Of a stretch of DNA of 64,000 bases, positions 16,490 to 25,600 are shown in pieces. The notes beneath the pieces were generated by a model. That model made no database searches, was not told the origin of the DNA, and worked only from the letters and a program-made list of their open reading frames with translations. Origin of the DNA: an uncultured Litoreibacter sp. (lineage in GTDB: Bacteria > Pseudomonadota > Alphaproteobacteria > Rhodobacterales > Rhodobacteraceae); contig NZ_CANMXB010000001.1 in assembly GCF_947501785.1 (NCBI RefSeq), positions 3,662,501 through 3,726,500 of the forward strand, in the 5' to 3' direction. Every line of letters begins with the position of its first letter. Within the stretch, counting starts at the first letter, position 1. A program made the translations under genes and the position numbers.

Positions 16490-17485
16490 TCAGACCTTGT
16501 TTGAATTCTTTTCGGCGATGGGGAACGCGATGAGGCCAACCAGTATCGCGAACCAGAGTGTGGTGATGCGGATCACGGCCATGGCCGGAACAGCGGTTTC
16601 CAGGGGGACGTTTTGCGCGGCCAGCAACATCAGCATCGCCGCCTCGGCGCCACCGACCCCGCCGGGCGCGCCTGTCAGCCCGCCCGCGAGGGTGGAGAAG
16701 AGAAAGATCACCGTGGCCGCCGCGAAGGTGATGTCCGCGCCCATCCAAGTCAGCAGTAGAAACAGGGCGTAGCCTTCGGCGGTCCAGCCGATGATGCTCA
16801 AAGCCAAAGCCGGCAGCGCCACGGAGGGCTTGCTGAAGATGGCCATCGATCGTGCCGCCCGAAGCAGCTGCACGAAGCGGCGGGGCCAGCGGCCAACGGC
16901 TTTCCAAAGCCCCTTCACGATACCGGCCAAGAGCACGGGTCGGGTCACCACGGCGGCGAAGCCCACAGCCAGCACGGCAACGGGGATGGCACCCACGGTG
17001 CCGGTTTGCGACAGCACCACGCCACCGGCAAGCACCAGCCCCATGGCGGCGATGTCGAAGACGCGGTCAATGAAGGGCAGCGGCAGGATACGTTCAAACG
17101 GCCAGCCGGTCAGGCGAGTGATCCAGCGCAGGCGCACCAACTCGCCGATACGGCCTGGGGTGACGGTCATCGCGAAGCCCCCCATGAAATGCAGCACGTT
17201 GTGGCGCAATTCCAACGGTATGCCCAACCGGCGCGAGAACAGATGCCACCTCAGTCCGCGCAAAATATAGTTGATCATCGATAGGGCCAGCAGGCCGGTG
17301 AGCTGTATCGGGCTCAGAAGGCGCAGCTGCGCCCACGTTTCTTCCCAGCCGATGGAGGCTGCCAACCCTATGAATCCAATGATAAATAGCGCCATCAACC
17401 CCAAGAGGACCAGAAGGTCCCGCTTGGGGCGATGTTCGCGTGTCGGCTCTTGTAACGGCCGTGGACTGCTCATGCTCATTGTCAT
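16490..17485 (-). CDS. Lysylphosphatidylglycerol synthase-type TM protein (UPF0104)
   Basis: Polytopic inner-membrane protein of about 331 residues with eight or so helices, of the family of the flippase domain of MprF/AglD. Recognisable features are 'ILRGLRWHLFSRRLGIPL', 'TPGRIGELVRLRWITRL', 'RVFDIAAMGLVLAGGV' and the glycine-rich 'GGLTGAPGGVGGAEAAMLML'. Members without the synthase domain often act in lipid-linked sugar transport. Standing first in the run with the DprE1- and DprE2-like genes, it is a candidate for moving polyprenyl-phosphoryl-pentose across the membrane (inference). The ATG at 17485 is preferred to a TTG at 17503; later ATGs at 17479 and 17473 are possible. Confidence 0.8.
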   Translation of the reverse strand: MTMSMSSPRPLQEPTREHRPKRDLLVLLGLMALFIIGFIGLAASIGWEETWAQLRLLSPIQLTGLLALSMINYILRGLRWHLFSRRLGIPLELRHNVLHFMGGFAMTVTPGRIGELVRLRWITRLTGWPFERILPLPFIDRVFDIAAMGLVLAGGVVLSQTGTVGAIPVAVLAVGFAAVVTRPVLLAGIVKGLWKAVGRWPRRFVQLLRAARSMAIFSKPSVALPALALSIIGWTAEGYALFLLLTWMGADITFAAATVIFLFSTLAGGLTGAPGGVGGAEAAMLMLLAAQNVPLETAVPAMAVIRITTLWFAILVGLIAFPIAEKNSNKV

Positions 17486-17573
17486 TGGGTCCGCAGCTAG
17501 CAACAGAATAGGGCAGGATTATGAAACTGTTTCCAAATCGAAAACGCCAGCCAATTCGCCGTGATCCGCACTA

Positions 17574-18305
17574 TTAGGACAGCCGCAAGAACTCCGAGAT
17601 GTCATGCGTGTTGTTGAAGAACGGCACTGATGTCGGCGGCTTGCCGGAGCGGGCGAGCGCCGCAACTTCGGCCAGCACCACTTCGGTTATGAATGGCAGG
17701 TTCAATTTGCGCGCTTCGTCCAGTTCTACCCAATGCAGATGGCTCAGCTCGTCTTCGGCGGTTGAAAAGTCGTCCAAATCCCCGGTTGCGCGTTCAGCGT
17801 CGACTAGGAAGAACCGGGCGTCGAACCGGCGGGGGCGTTTCGGCGGCGTGATCGCCCGGAAGATATAGTGAAAACCAGCTGCTGACGGCACCTCGCCTGC
17901 TGCAAAGAATGCGGCCCAGTCATCGGGAAGGTCTGCAGGGGAGGTCCCCGGCGCGCTGAACTTAAGACCGGTCTCTTCCCAGACTTCGCGGATCGCGGAC
18001 GCAATGATGGCGCGTTCCATGCCGACCGGTGACCGCATGGCCAGCCGGTTCATTGTTTCGGCCCCGGGCATCGCGGCCAATGGCACGTCGCCGTCGTCCA
18101 GTTCAACAGCGCCACCCGGAAAGACGTATTTGTTAGGCATAAATGCCGCGTTCTTGCCGCGCTGCCCCATCAACACCCGAGGGTTTGTGGCGGCGTCGCG
18201 CAGCAGGATCACGCTGGCGGCGTTTCGGATGGGGGCATCGTTCATGGTGGCAGACTGGCCTGTGCCCTCCGCGGCGTCCAGCGGATTAATGCGTTTTGAA
18301 GCCAT
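17574..18305 (-). CDS. Nudix hydrolase
   Basis: Cytoplasmic Nudix pyrophosphohydrolase of 243 residues. The substrate-side motif 'YVFPGGAVELDDGD' and the Nudix core 'AIREVWEETGLKF' are clear, with an insertion of about 30 residues between them. That spacing, with 'VLMGQRG' and 'FMPNKYVFPGG', resembles the NUDT8/NUDT19 group that cleaves CoA-type nucleotides. The substrate is not decidable by eye. The start at 18305 overlaps the end of the DUF983 gene by 20 bp; an internal ATG at 18245 (MNDAPIRN) would avoid the overlap but has no obvious ribosome-binding site. Confidence 0.87.
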   Translation of the reverse strand: MASKRINPLDAAEGTGQSATMNDAPIRNAASVILLRDAATNPRVLMGQRGKNAAFMPNKYVFPGGAVELDDGDVPLAAMPGAETMNRLAMRSPVGMERAIIASAIREVWEETGLKFSAPGTSPADLPDDWAAFFAAGEVPSAAGFHYIFRAITPPKRPRRFDARFFLVDAERATGDLDDFSTAEDELSHLHWVELDEARKLNLPFITEVVLAEVAALARSGKPPTSVPFFNNTHDISEFLRLS

Positions 18306-18705
18306 GCATCCGTTTGGCCCATTGCAGCCCTATCAACCCGCCTTTCAACCGAGGCAGCAGAAACAGGCAGGACGCGACGCATCCCACTGAAAACACCGAG
18401 GCCACAATCAGCGGGTCTGGCTCGTCAAAATGGGTAAAAGTCATGTGCAGGAAGGGCGCCATAATATGACCCACCACCAAAATGGTCAAATAGGCGGGGC
18501 CGTCATCGGCGCGGTGGTGGTGCAGTTCTTGTCCGCAAGTCGCGCATTCGTCGCGGACCGTCAAGTAGCCTTTGAACAGCGGGCCGTTGCCGCAATTTGG
18601 GCAGCGCCGTTTCCAACCGCGCAGCATGGCTGGCTTGGCCAACCTGTCCGCAGCGGGTGCGGTGGGCTCCGTAGAGGTTGTGTCGATGGAGATGTCGCTC
18701 GCCAT
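18286..18705 (-). CDS. DUF983 family membrane protein with zinc-ribbon
   Basis: Protein of 139 residues. A variable N-terminus is followed by a four-cysteine zinc ribbon ('CPNCGNGPLFKGYL', 'CATCGQEL'), the motif 'HHHRADDGPAYLTILVVGHI' and a second hydrophobic helix. This is DUF983, common in alphaproteobacteria and often found near cytochrome oxidase or Nudix genes. Its molecular role is not established. The ATG at 18705 is supported by AAGGA 8 bp upstream. It is translationally overlapped by the Nudix gene and divergent from the EF-hand gene. Confidence 0.85.
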   Translation of the reverse strand: MASDISIDTTSTEPTAPAADRLAKPAMLRGWKRRCPNCGNGPLFKGYLTVRDECATCGQELHHHRADDGPAYLTILVVGHIMAPFLHMTFTHFDEPDPLIVASVFSVGCVASCLFLLPRLKGGLIGLQWAKRMHGFKTH

Positions 18706-18883
18706 GTTGGCAGTCCTTTGCGCTGGTCCGCTCTGCATAGTCCGATTCCAATGCGATTGCACCGCGACAGCCTGTCTTGCGGCGGGATGTCGCAATTTTT
18801 TGCGACGGAATGGGCGACCGGTCCCGTTTGTACTTCTGACAGCACCGCGAAGGCGCTGAGAAACCGAGGTAAGGACCCGATCA

Positions 18884-19354
18884 ATGACCAAGACAATGAC
18901 CGCCGCAAAAACGATCCTATTGGCCGCGGGTGTGGCCGTGGCAATGGTGCCGACCGCCAGCTTCGCGAAAGGCGAGGGGCGCGGCAACGGCCCACGTATC
19001 ACATTTGAAGCTTTGGATTCTGACGGCAACGGCGAAGTGACCAAGGCCGAGATGGAAGCTGCGGCTGACACACGCTTTGCCAATTCTGATTCCAATGGCG
19101 ACGGCTTTCTGACCAAAGAAGAGCTGACCAGCGCCGCGAATGGTCGCGCAGAGAAACGCATCGAACGGATGTTCGAACGGCGCGACGCAAATGACGATGG
19201 CAAGCTGAGCACCACCGAGCTGCGCCCGAGCGACGATCGCGCAGCCGAACGGTTTGCCCGTGCTGACACCGACAATAGCGGCGGCATTTCCAAAGAAGAA
19301 TTCGAAGCTGCGAAGAAGAGCCGTCACGGTCGCCGCAAGCCTGCCTCCGAATAA
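18884..19354 (+). CDS. Secreted EF-hand calcium-binding protein
   Basis: Exported protein of 156 residues with a cleavable signal peptide (cut near 'ASFAKG', about residue 29). Four EF-hand loops are visible: 'DSDGNGEVTKAE', 'DSNGDGFLTKEE', 'DANDDGKLSTTE' and 'DTDNSGGISKEE'. All keep the Asp/Asn ladder and the closing acidic residue, so periplasmic calcium binding is likely. The tail is basic (KKSRHGRRK). A ribosome-binding site AAGGA lies 8 bp before the ATG. It precedes the sigma factor operon by 87 bp and may belong to the same envelope-stress module. Confidence 0.88.
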   Translation: MTKTMTAAKTILLAAGVAVAMVPTASFAKGEGRGNGPRITFEALDSDGNGEVTKAEMEAAADTRFANSDSNGDGFLTKEELTSAANGRAEKRIERMFERRDANDDGKLSTTELRPSDDRAAERFARADTDNSGGISKEEFEAAKKSRHGRRKPASE

Positions 19355-19441
19355 TCGGTTGCGGCACTCTGGCCCGGCGTCATGTCCCTCGACGTCGGGC
19401 CAATTGTCCCTTGAGGGCGGGGCGGTTAGCATGAAATCGGA

Positions 19442-20017
19442 ATGGAAATGGCATTGGATCAGACCGGCGAGGTGACAGATGATGCGCTGTTGGTGCTCTT
19501 TGCCAACGGCGACCGGTCTGCTGCCGCAGAGCTGACGGCGCGGCTCGCGCCGCGTTTGTTGGGCTATTGCAACCGGATGCTGCGTGACTTGGCGGAAGCG
19601 GAAGACGTGGTGCAGGAGGCCATGCTGCGGCTGTGGAAGATGGCGCCTGACTGGCAGCCCGGCGCCGCAAAGCCATCGACCTGGGTGTTTCGGGTGGCGT
19701 CCAACTTATGTACCGACCGGTTGCGCAAAAAACGTGGCGTTGGACTGGATCAAATCGCAGAACCCGCTGATGACGCGCCCGGCGCGGAGGCGGCCATGAT
19801 GCAAGCCGAACGGGTTTCGGCGCTGGACGCCGCGTTGCAGGACCTGTCGGAACGGCAAAGGCAGGCGGTTGTCCTGCGCCACATCGAGGGGCTGTCAAAC
19901 CCCGAAATTGGCGAAATTTTGGAAATCAGTGTCGAAGCGGTAGAAAGTCTCACCGCGCGCGGCAAGAGAGCATTGGCTGCGGCTTTAGCCAGCCGGAAAG
20001 AGGAGCTGGGACTATGA
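19442..20017 (+). CDS. ECF-type RNA polymerase sigma factor
   Basis: Sigma-70 family factor of 191 residues with only regions 2 and 4. Region 2 is seen as 'LAPRLLGYCNRMLRDLAEAE' followed by DVVQEAMLRLWK and 'TWVFRVASNLCTDRLRKK'. Region 4 is 'LSERQRQAVVLRHIEGLSN' followed by PEIGEILEISVEAVESL. It is followed by two membrane-protein genes, each overlapping its predecessor by 4 bp (ATGA). This is the layout of an ECF sigma with its membrane regulator and a periplasmic sensor. An alternative start two codons later is possible. Confidence 0.93.
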   Translation: MEMALDQTGEVTDDALLVLFANGDRSAAAELTARLAPRLLGYCNRMLRDLAEAEDVVQEAMLRLWKMAPDWQPGAAKPSTWVFRVASNLCTDRLRKKRGVGLDQIAEPADDAPGAEAAMMQAERVSALDAALQDLSERQRQAVVLRHIEGLSNPEIGEILEISVEAVESLTARGKRALAAALASRKEELGL

Positions 20018-20376
20018 CCGGACCTGACAAAGATCTGAGCGACGCGGCGCTGGACGCGATGTTTGACGAGGCGCGGACACATGACCCGGCGCCGTCTCCA
20101 GACTTGCTCGCCCGGATTGCAGCGGATGCCGCAACGGTACAAAGAGAGGTCGAAGCGCCAGCCGTCGAGCCTCCGCGCACGTTTTTCGGCCAGGTGCTCG
20201 AGGTGTTGGGCGGTTGGCCCACGGTTGGCGGATTGGCCACGGCAACTGTCGCCGGTCTCTACATTGGTATGGCTCAGCCGGGCCTGGTCGGGTTGGAGGC
20301 AGAACTTGCCGACGGCACGGATTTCGTGACCTCCGCGCTTTTGCCCGGCGATGATCTGTTTTTTGAGGAAGGATGA
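20014..20376 (+). CDS. Small single-pass membrane protein, putative anti-sigma factor
   Basis: Protein of 120 residues with an acidic cytoplasmic N-terminus ('LSDAALDAMFDEARTHDPAP'), one transmembrane helix around residues 70-90 ('VGGLATATVAGLYIGM') and a short periplasmic tail. It overlaps the sigma gene by 4 bp. Position and topology suggest an anti-sigma factor, but the conserved ZAS zinc motif (HxxxCxxC) is absent, so this rests on context. I do not recognise a named family with certainty. Confidence 0.65.
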   Translation: MTGPDKDLSDAALDAMFDEARTHDPAPSPDLLARIAADAATVQREVEAPAVEPPRTFFGQVLEVLGGWPTVGGLATATVAGLYIGMAQPGLVGLEAELADGTDFVTSALLPGDDLFFEEG

Positions 20377-20858
20377 CAAACGTGGACGACAAGAACACGA
20401 AGAAGGCGTTGCCGTGGATGCGCATCCTGCTTGTGGCCTCGTTGGCGGCCAACCTGCTGATTGTAGGCGTTGTGGCAGGCGCCATGTGGTCGGGCGGCCC
20501 CAAGACTGTCAAACGGGACCCTGGCGGCCGCGGCATCGTGGCGGGCCCTTACGGGCGTGCTTTTTCTAAAGAGGAACGCGCCGAAATCAGACGGTCCTTT
20601 GAGGAGCGCAAGCCCTGGTTTGACGAAACACGCCGCAAGATGCGCGGGTTTGGGCAAGAGATTGCGACCGCCGTGAGGGTCGAACCTTTTGATGGTGATG
20701 CCATACGGGCCATTCTGGTACGGCAGCGTGAAATTCAAAACGCGCTGCAGGATGAGGGGCAGAACCTCATGCTTGAACGGGTAGAGGCCATGACCCCGGA
20801 GCAACGCGCCGCATTTGCTGATCGGTTGGAAAAGGCGTTGCGGGCCGGGAAGCGATAA
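20373..20858 (+). CDS. Periplasmic heavy-metal-sensor/Spy-like protein
   Basis: Membrane-anchored periplasmic protein of 161 residues. An N-terminal helix ('ILLVASLAANLLIVGVVAGA') precedes a helical domain with 'FSKEERAEIRRSFEERKPWF', 'RAILVRQREIQNALQDEGQN' and 'MTPEQRAAFADRLEKAL'. The last motif is the LTxxQ-like repeat of the CpxP/Spy/CnrX group. In the Cnr system such a protein senses metal and controls an ECF sigma through its anti-sigma. Co-location with the sigma gene here (4-bp overlap with the preceding gene) supports a sensor role; the signal is unknown. Confidence 0.8.
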   Translation: MTNVDDKNTKKALPWMRILLVASLAANLLIVGVVAGAMWSGGPKTVKRDPGGRGIVAGPYGRAFSKEERAEIRRSFEERKPWFDETRRKMRGFGQEIATAVRVEPFDGDAIRAILVRQREIQNALQDEGQNLMLERVEAMTPEQRAAFADRLEKALRAGKR

Positions 20859-20865
20859 CGCCGCT

Positions 20866-22230
20866 TTACGCCGCCGCGCTGACGCTGACCATGTTCCGGC
20901 CGTGCGATTTTGCGCAATAGAGCGCCTCATCTGCCTTTGCCATCAGCACCTCGATGGAGGGCGCCCGCCCGTCATTGTGGACCAGTCCGATGCTGGAGGT
21001 TACGCGCACCGCCCGGCCGGTTGCCGGGGCTTTGATTTTGGTCTCGTCAATGACCTGACGCAACCGTTCTGCGGTCCCGATGGCCTGCGCAGGGGTTGCG
21101 CCGGGCAAGGCGATCAAAAATTCCTCCCCACCAATGCGGGCAAGCATGTCAGTGTCACGCAAATTCGCCTTTAGCGCGCGGGCGATGGTGGCCAGAACCT
21201 GGTCCCCCACACCATGGCCGTGAAGGTCGTTGATCTTCTTGAAATGGTCCAGGTCAAGCATCAGCACCGCAAATTCTTCCTGCTTGCGCGCAATTTGCCC
21301 AAGTTTTTCGGTGGCGAAGCGGCGATTGTAGACGCCGGTCAGCGGATCGGTAATTGCCATGCGCAAGCCGTCGCGGACCTTCAGACGCAGCGCGTCATCT
21401 TGCAGCTTGATCTTGGCCAGAAGTTCGGCGCGTATGCGCAGTTCCTTGGCATTGGCGTCGCAGGAGACGACGTAATCCGCCCCAAGATCGAATGCGCGCG
21501 CCACATATGTCGGCTGTTTTGGATCCATCGCAAGGATAAGACCAGCTCCGCGCGCGGCACCTCGGCTGCGCAGATCGGAGAGCAGGGTTAGCGCGGCTTC
21601 CTCTCGCCCGGGTTCTACCATCAGCAACACCGTGTCCAGCTCTGGCTCCGCGCGCAAAGCGGTCAATATGCCGGCGTGATCTTGTACCATGATTTGGGGC
21701 GGCGGAGGGGATGAGACCGCGTCCGCAATGGCCCCGGCGCAATGCCGTGCGTCATTCAAGCTTGACGCGACGATTGCCAGCCGCGTGGGCCGCGTGACCT
21801 TAGCCGCCGTATCCGGCATGTCGCGTAAATAGGTTTGTTCACCGTTTTGGTCCGCGCCATTCTGACGCCGCATCAAAGCACGCAGTTGCGCCAGCAACAC
21901 GCGTTCGCTCAACGGGCGTCTGATGACGTCGTCGTAGCCTGCAGCTAACGCATCCAAAACGTCCTGGTCGGCCAGGGCATCGGTGATCATGACCAGGGGA
22001 ACATGCTGCGTAGTCGTGTGAGATTTGAGCGTGCGGCACAAACCCAACGCCCCGCCGGGGCCGTCAAGATGGCGGTCCGCGAAGATCACGTCAAACGGCA
22101 TGGTGCGGATATGCTGGTCCGCCTCGCGCGCGTCGGCGGCAACCACCACGTCATATTGCGCCGCCCCGAGCTTGGCCTTCATCACGATGCGCCGGGTTGG
22201 GATCGCGTCAATGATCAGAATGCGTCTCAT
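20866..22230 (-). CDS. pleD: PleD-like diguanylate cyclase (REC-REC-GGDEF)
   Basis: Cytoplasmic response regulator of 454 residues. REC1 covers about residues 1-125, a second REC-like domain about 150-275, and the GGDEF domain about 290-450. The active site 'IGGEEF' is intact, and an inhibitory I-site 'RDTD' stands five residues before it, so c-di-GMP synthesis with product inhibition is expected. REC1 keeps a candidate phospho-Asp in 'DVIFADRHLDG', but the acidic pair is 'IDA' and the conserved Lys-Pro is 'RRP', so phosphorylation may be altered. The gene is convergent with the sigma operon (gap 7 bp). c-di-GMP may link it to the pilus locus, but that is a guess. Confidence 0.9.
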   Translation of the reverse strand: MRRILIIDAIPTRRIVMKAKLGAAQYDVVVAADAREADQHIRTMPFDVIFADRHLDGPGGALGLCRTLKSHTTTQHVPLVMITDALADQDVLDALAAGYDDVIRRPLSERVLLAQLRALMRRQNGADQNGEQTYLRDMPDTAAKVTRPTRLAIVASSLNDARHCAGAIADAVSSPPPPQIMVQDHAGILTALRAEPELDTVLLMVEPGREEAALTLLSDLRSRGAARGAGLILAMDPKQPTYVARAFDLGADYVVSCDANAKELRIRAELLAKIKLQDDALRLKVRDGLRMAITDPLTGVYNRRFATEKLGQIARKQEEFAVLMLDLDHFKKINDLHGHGVGDQVLATIARALKANLRDTDMLARIGGEEFLIALPGATPAQAIGTAERLRQVIDETKIKAPATGRAVRVTSSIGLVHNDGRAPSIEVLMAKADEALYCAKSHGRNMVSVSAAA

Positions 22231-22316
22231 CGGGTTTGGCGGCTCTCCGTCTTGCGTTGACTTGAAGGTAAGCTATGAGTGAGTCTGGTTAAGGAAACCT
22301 TTAAATCGGAGCGCAC

Positions 22317-22595
22317 GTGAACACCGACGCAGCCCAAAATCTTGCCCTTCAGGCGCTGACATGGATACTGTCCACAGACGACCTTGCATGCGTCTTTATG
22401 GGGTCCACCGGGACGTCGGCCGATGACATGCGTGCGCAAGCGACCGATCCTGCCTATCTGGGGTCCGTTCTGGACTTCCTTTTGATGGATGACGCGTGGA
22501 TCACGGGCTTTTGCGACGGCGCGGGCTTTGACTATATGGACCCGATGCGGGCGCGCCAGCTATTGCCGGGCGGGGACCTGCCGAACTGGACCTGA
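22317..22595 (+). CDS. DUF3572 family protein
   Basis: Small cytoplasmic protein of 92 residues. The opening 'AQNLALQALTWILSTDDLA', the central 'DPAYLGSVLDFLLMDDAWI' and the closing 'GFCDGAGFDYMDPMRARQ' with 'LPGG' are characteristic of DUF3572, which is found next to pleD/divK-type genes in many alphaproteobacteria. The function is unknown. The start is a GTG with GGA 7 bp upstream. It is divergent from the diguanylate cyclase, with an 86-bp spacer that must hold both promoters. Confidence 0.8.
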   Translation: MNTDAAQNLALQALTWILSTDDLACVFMGSTGTSADDMRAQATDPAYLGSVLDFLLMDDAWITGFCDGAGFDYMDPMRARQLLPGGDLPNWT

Positions 22596-22623
22596 TTGAG
22601 CGCGTGCCGCGCGTTTGATGTTT

Positions 22624-22686
22624 AAGGGGTTTCACCCCCTCGTCGCTGACGCTCCTTACCCCCAGCATATTTGGGGCAGAAAGAAG
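22624..22686 (+). repeat. Dispersed intergenic motif, copy 1 (hairpin plus ATATTT...GAAG)
   Basis: Between the convergent DUF3572 and reductive dehalogenase genes lies AGGGG-TTTCAC-CCCCT, followed by CCCCCAGCATATTTGGGGC and AGAAAGAAG. A related tail (GAGTATTT...CCAAAACGAAG) recurs at 48713-48734, and a looser one at 62312-62358. From general familiarity, such GGGGG/CCCCC-GAGTATTT elements are common between genes in Rhodobacteraceae, probably as terminators. Confidence 0.45.
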
Positions 22687-22688
22687 CG

Positions 22689-25600
22689 TTAGAGGTCGAT
22701 CTCAATTTCACCGTTTTCGGCAGCAGCGCGGCTTTGGCACAAGATCATGGAGGATTCGCGGTCCTTGTTTGAGAGAACAAAGTCGCGGTGCTCCACCTCG
22801 CCGGAAACCACCTTGCATTTGCACACGCCGCACAAACCGTCAGAACATTTTACGTCCACATGAACACCTGCAGCCAGCAACGCATCCGTTGCGGCCTCAT
22901 CGGCTTTCACCTGCAGGGTTTTGCCTGATTTGGCGAGCTTCAATGTAAAGTCGAAATTTTCAAAGTCAGGCTGTTCAGGAACGGAGAAATACTCCAGGTG
23001 CCGTTCCTCCTCGGCGAAGCCGTTGGCCTCTGCCGTTTCCATCACGGCCCCCATGTAGATCTCCGGCCCGCAGGTATAGGCATGTGCGCCGGGGCGGTGT
23101 CTGAGCGTGTTGGACAGGTCGCAGCGGGTGCCTTCGTCAGAGAAGTGGTAATGCACTTTGTCGGCCCATGGGACCGCGGCGAGATCATCCAGGAAGCCCG
23201 CATTTTTCCGCGACGAACATGAATAATGCAGTGCGAAAGGCTTGCCCAAAGCGTGCAGGCGGTGCGCCATGGCGATCATCGGGGTGACCCCGATACCGCC
23301 GCCCATCAGGTAGGTGAAGGAGGCGTCTTCATGCAGCGGGAAGTGATTGATCGGCTTGGAGATGAAGACGCGCCGGCCCTCTTCAAAGATGCGGTGCATC
23401 AGCTTGGAGCCGCCGCGGCCCGCGTCTTCCCGCAAAACCGCGATTTGGTATTTGGACCGGTCAGCCGGGTCACCTGATAGCGAGTATTGGCGGAAGAATT
23501 CCGGGGCCACGACCACGTCTATATGCGCGCCAGCGGCGACGGGCGGCATGTCTGAACCGTCCGGCATGGAGAACTCGTATTTGGTCACCCCGTCGGTCAT
23601 GAGCTCGACCTTGGACAACACCGCCTGGATCACCGGGCTTTCCATCTGGTCGGCGGTGTATTCATGTTCGGTTGGTTGGCCCGCGGCGCGGCGTTTCTTG
23701 TGCTCTTCGGCCGGGATCATGTCGGCGTAGGCCTGGATGCCCGCCTCGCGGTCCATGGGGAACGGGTAGTTGAAGGGCGGCGGGGCCAGCGGGGCGGGGT
23801 AGACCGCCAATGTCTGGTCCTCGAATCTCAGGTCCAGATTCTTGGACAGCGGGCGCGCGTTGACCGGGCCCTTGGGCGGGCCATACGGCCCGTCATCTAC
23901 CATTTCGAGGTCCCACCACCATTTCTTGACCGGGTTGATCTCCCCGTTGCCCAACTTGTCATCCATGGCCGCCAGAGCCTTGGCCGCGGAGGGCACCGTC
24001 ATGGCCAGTTTGCGGAACGGGGCCTCAGAGAACAGCCCCTCAAGGTTCCAGGGGCAGGTTTTCATGCAGCGCCCGCACATGGCGCCGTTTTTCTGGCTAA
24101 CGCGGTAGGTGGTGCAGCGCTGACTGTCCGACTTCCAAATCTCGTAGCCGTTGAACATCAGCTTCGGCCCCGCGGTGATGGCGCCCGACGGGCATTCGCG
24201 GGCGCATTTGTTGCAGGCCTCGCAGAAGTTTTGCAGCCCAAAATCAATCGGCTTGTCATGGGTCATTGGCATGTTGGTGGTCACCACGCCGGATTTTAGC
24301 CTTGGCCCAAGGAACGGGTTCAAAATCACCTCGCCAATGCGGGAGACCTCGCCCAAGCCCGACAGAAGCAGCAGCGGCGGGTGCAGCACCTCGTCATCCA
24401 TGACCGAATGCACGCGGGCGGTGTAGCCAAGGTTGCGCAGCTGCTGCGCCAGCACCCCGCCGAGCAGCGAGAAGCGCAGGTAGGCCCGCATGGATTGTGC
24501 GCAGGCGATCCAGTCGTCGCCCGACGCGCCCTCCATGGTCTCATGTCCCTGATCCACGATCATCGAGATGGCGTTGGAATGGTAGGGGGTGATCGGCTCG
24601 CCCGCGGCGTTGTGGGAATAGTAGGCGTAGTCGGGGCAGGCGCTGAGGCCCACCGCGTCGACGCCCAAGAAGTACAGCGCGGCTTTGATGTTGTCGGCGT
24701 TGCGGGCGGGGTCTTGGGTCGAGGGATGCACCTCCGCCGCGTCGCCGTCCTGCAGCACCACCATCGCGCCTAACGAGGGACGAAACGCGAAGGCAGAGGC
24801 GGATTTGCGCACGTAATTGCCGTTCTTGGTGGCTTCTTGGGTGATCTTGCCCAGATCGCCGAACAGCCCGCGCGCGAACATGTTGGCGCGTTTGGGCACG
24901 CGGGCCACGTTGGGGGCGTCGATATAGGTGGTGGGGGTGTCGACGCGTTTCAAAGTCTCAAACGGGTGCGGGCCGTTGACATAGTCGCGCTTTGCGTAAG
25001 GGTCGAAGTTGCGGGCGTTCTTGGCGTTCGCCCCCAGCCCGGTGGTCCAGGCGGCAGGCGGGCGGGCCGCGACGTTCAGCGGCTTATCCGGCGTAGGCGC
25101 CAGCGTGGTGGTGATCACCGCCAGCCCGTAGCGATCACCCAGAAACGGGTTACGCCCATCGGCATGGTTTAAGCCTGCGGCGACCGCCAGCTTACCCAGA
25201 TGCACGTCGGAGGCGGCGGCGGAGTGCGCGCGCGCTTCCCATCCCAAAATGCGGATGTAGTTGGACAGCGTCACGGCCGTCTCCATACCGCGCAGGCAGG
25301 CCCGGTGGTCTTCGGCGTCCGCAATCCAATCCGCGCCGCGTTCCGAAGGCTTCGGGTCGCGGGGCATGTCATACAGGAACACCAGCGCGTGGGTGTGGTG
25401 CCGGCACGACGCGGGCGGCGCGCGCATCGCTTCGCGCAGGCCCGCCATGATGACGTCAATGCCGGCGGCAAAGGTCTTGGGCTGCTTGGTCTTCAGCGTC
25501 TCCGCCAGCCGGTCCACATCAGGGTTGGCCAAGGGCTCATCCAACCATGCGTCCTGTGGGATTTCGCAGATGCCGACCATGGAGGCGTCGCAGTAATAGC

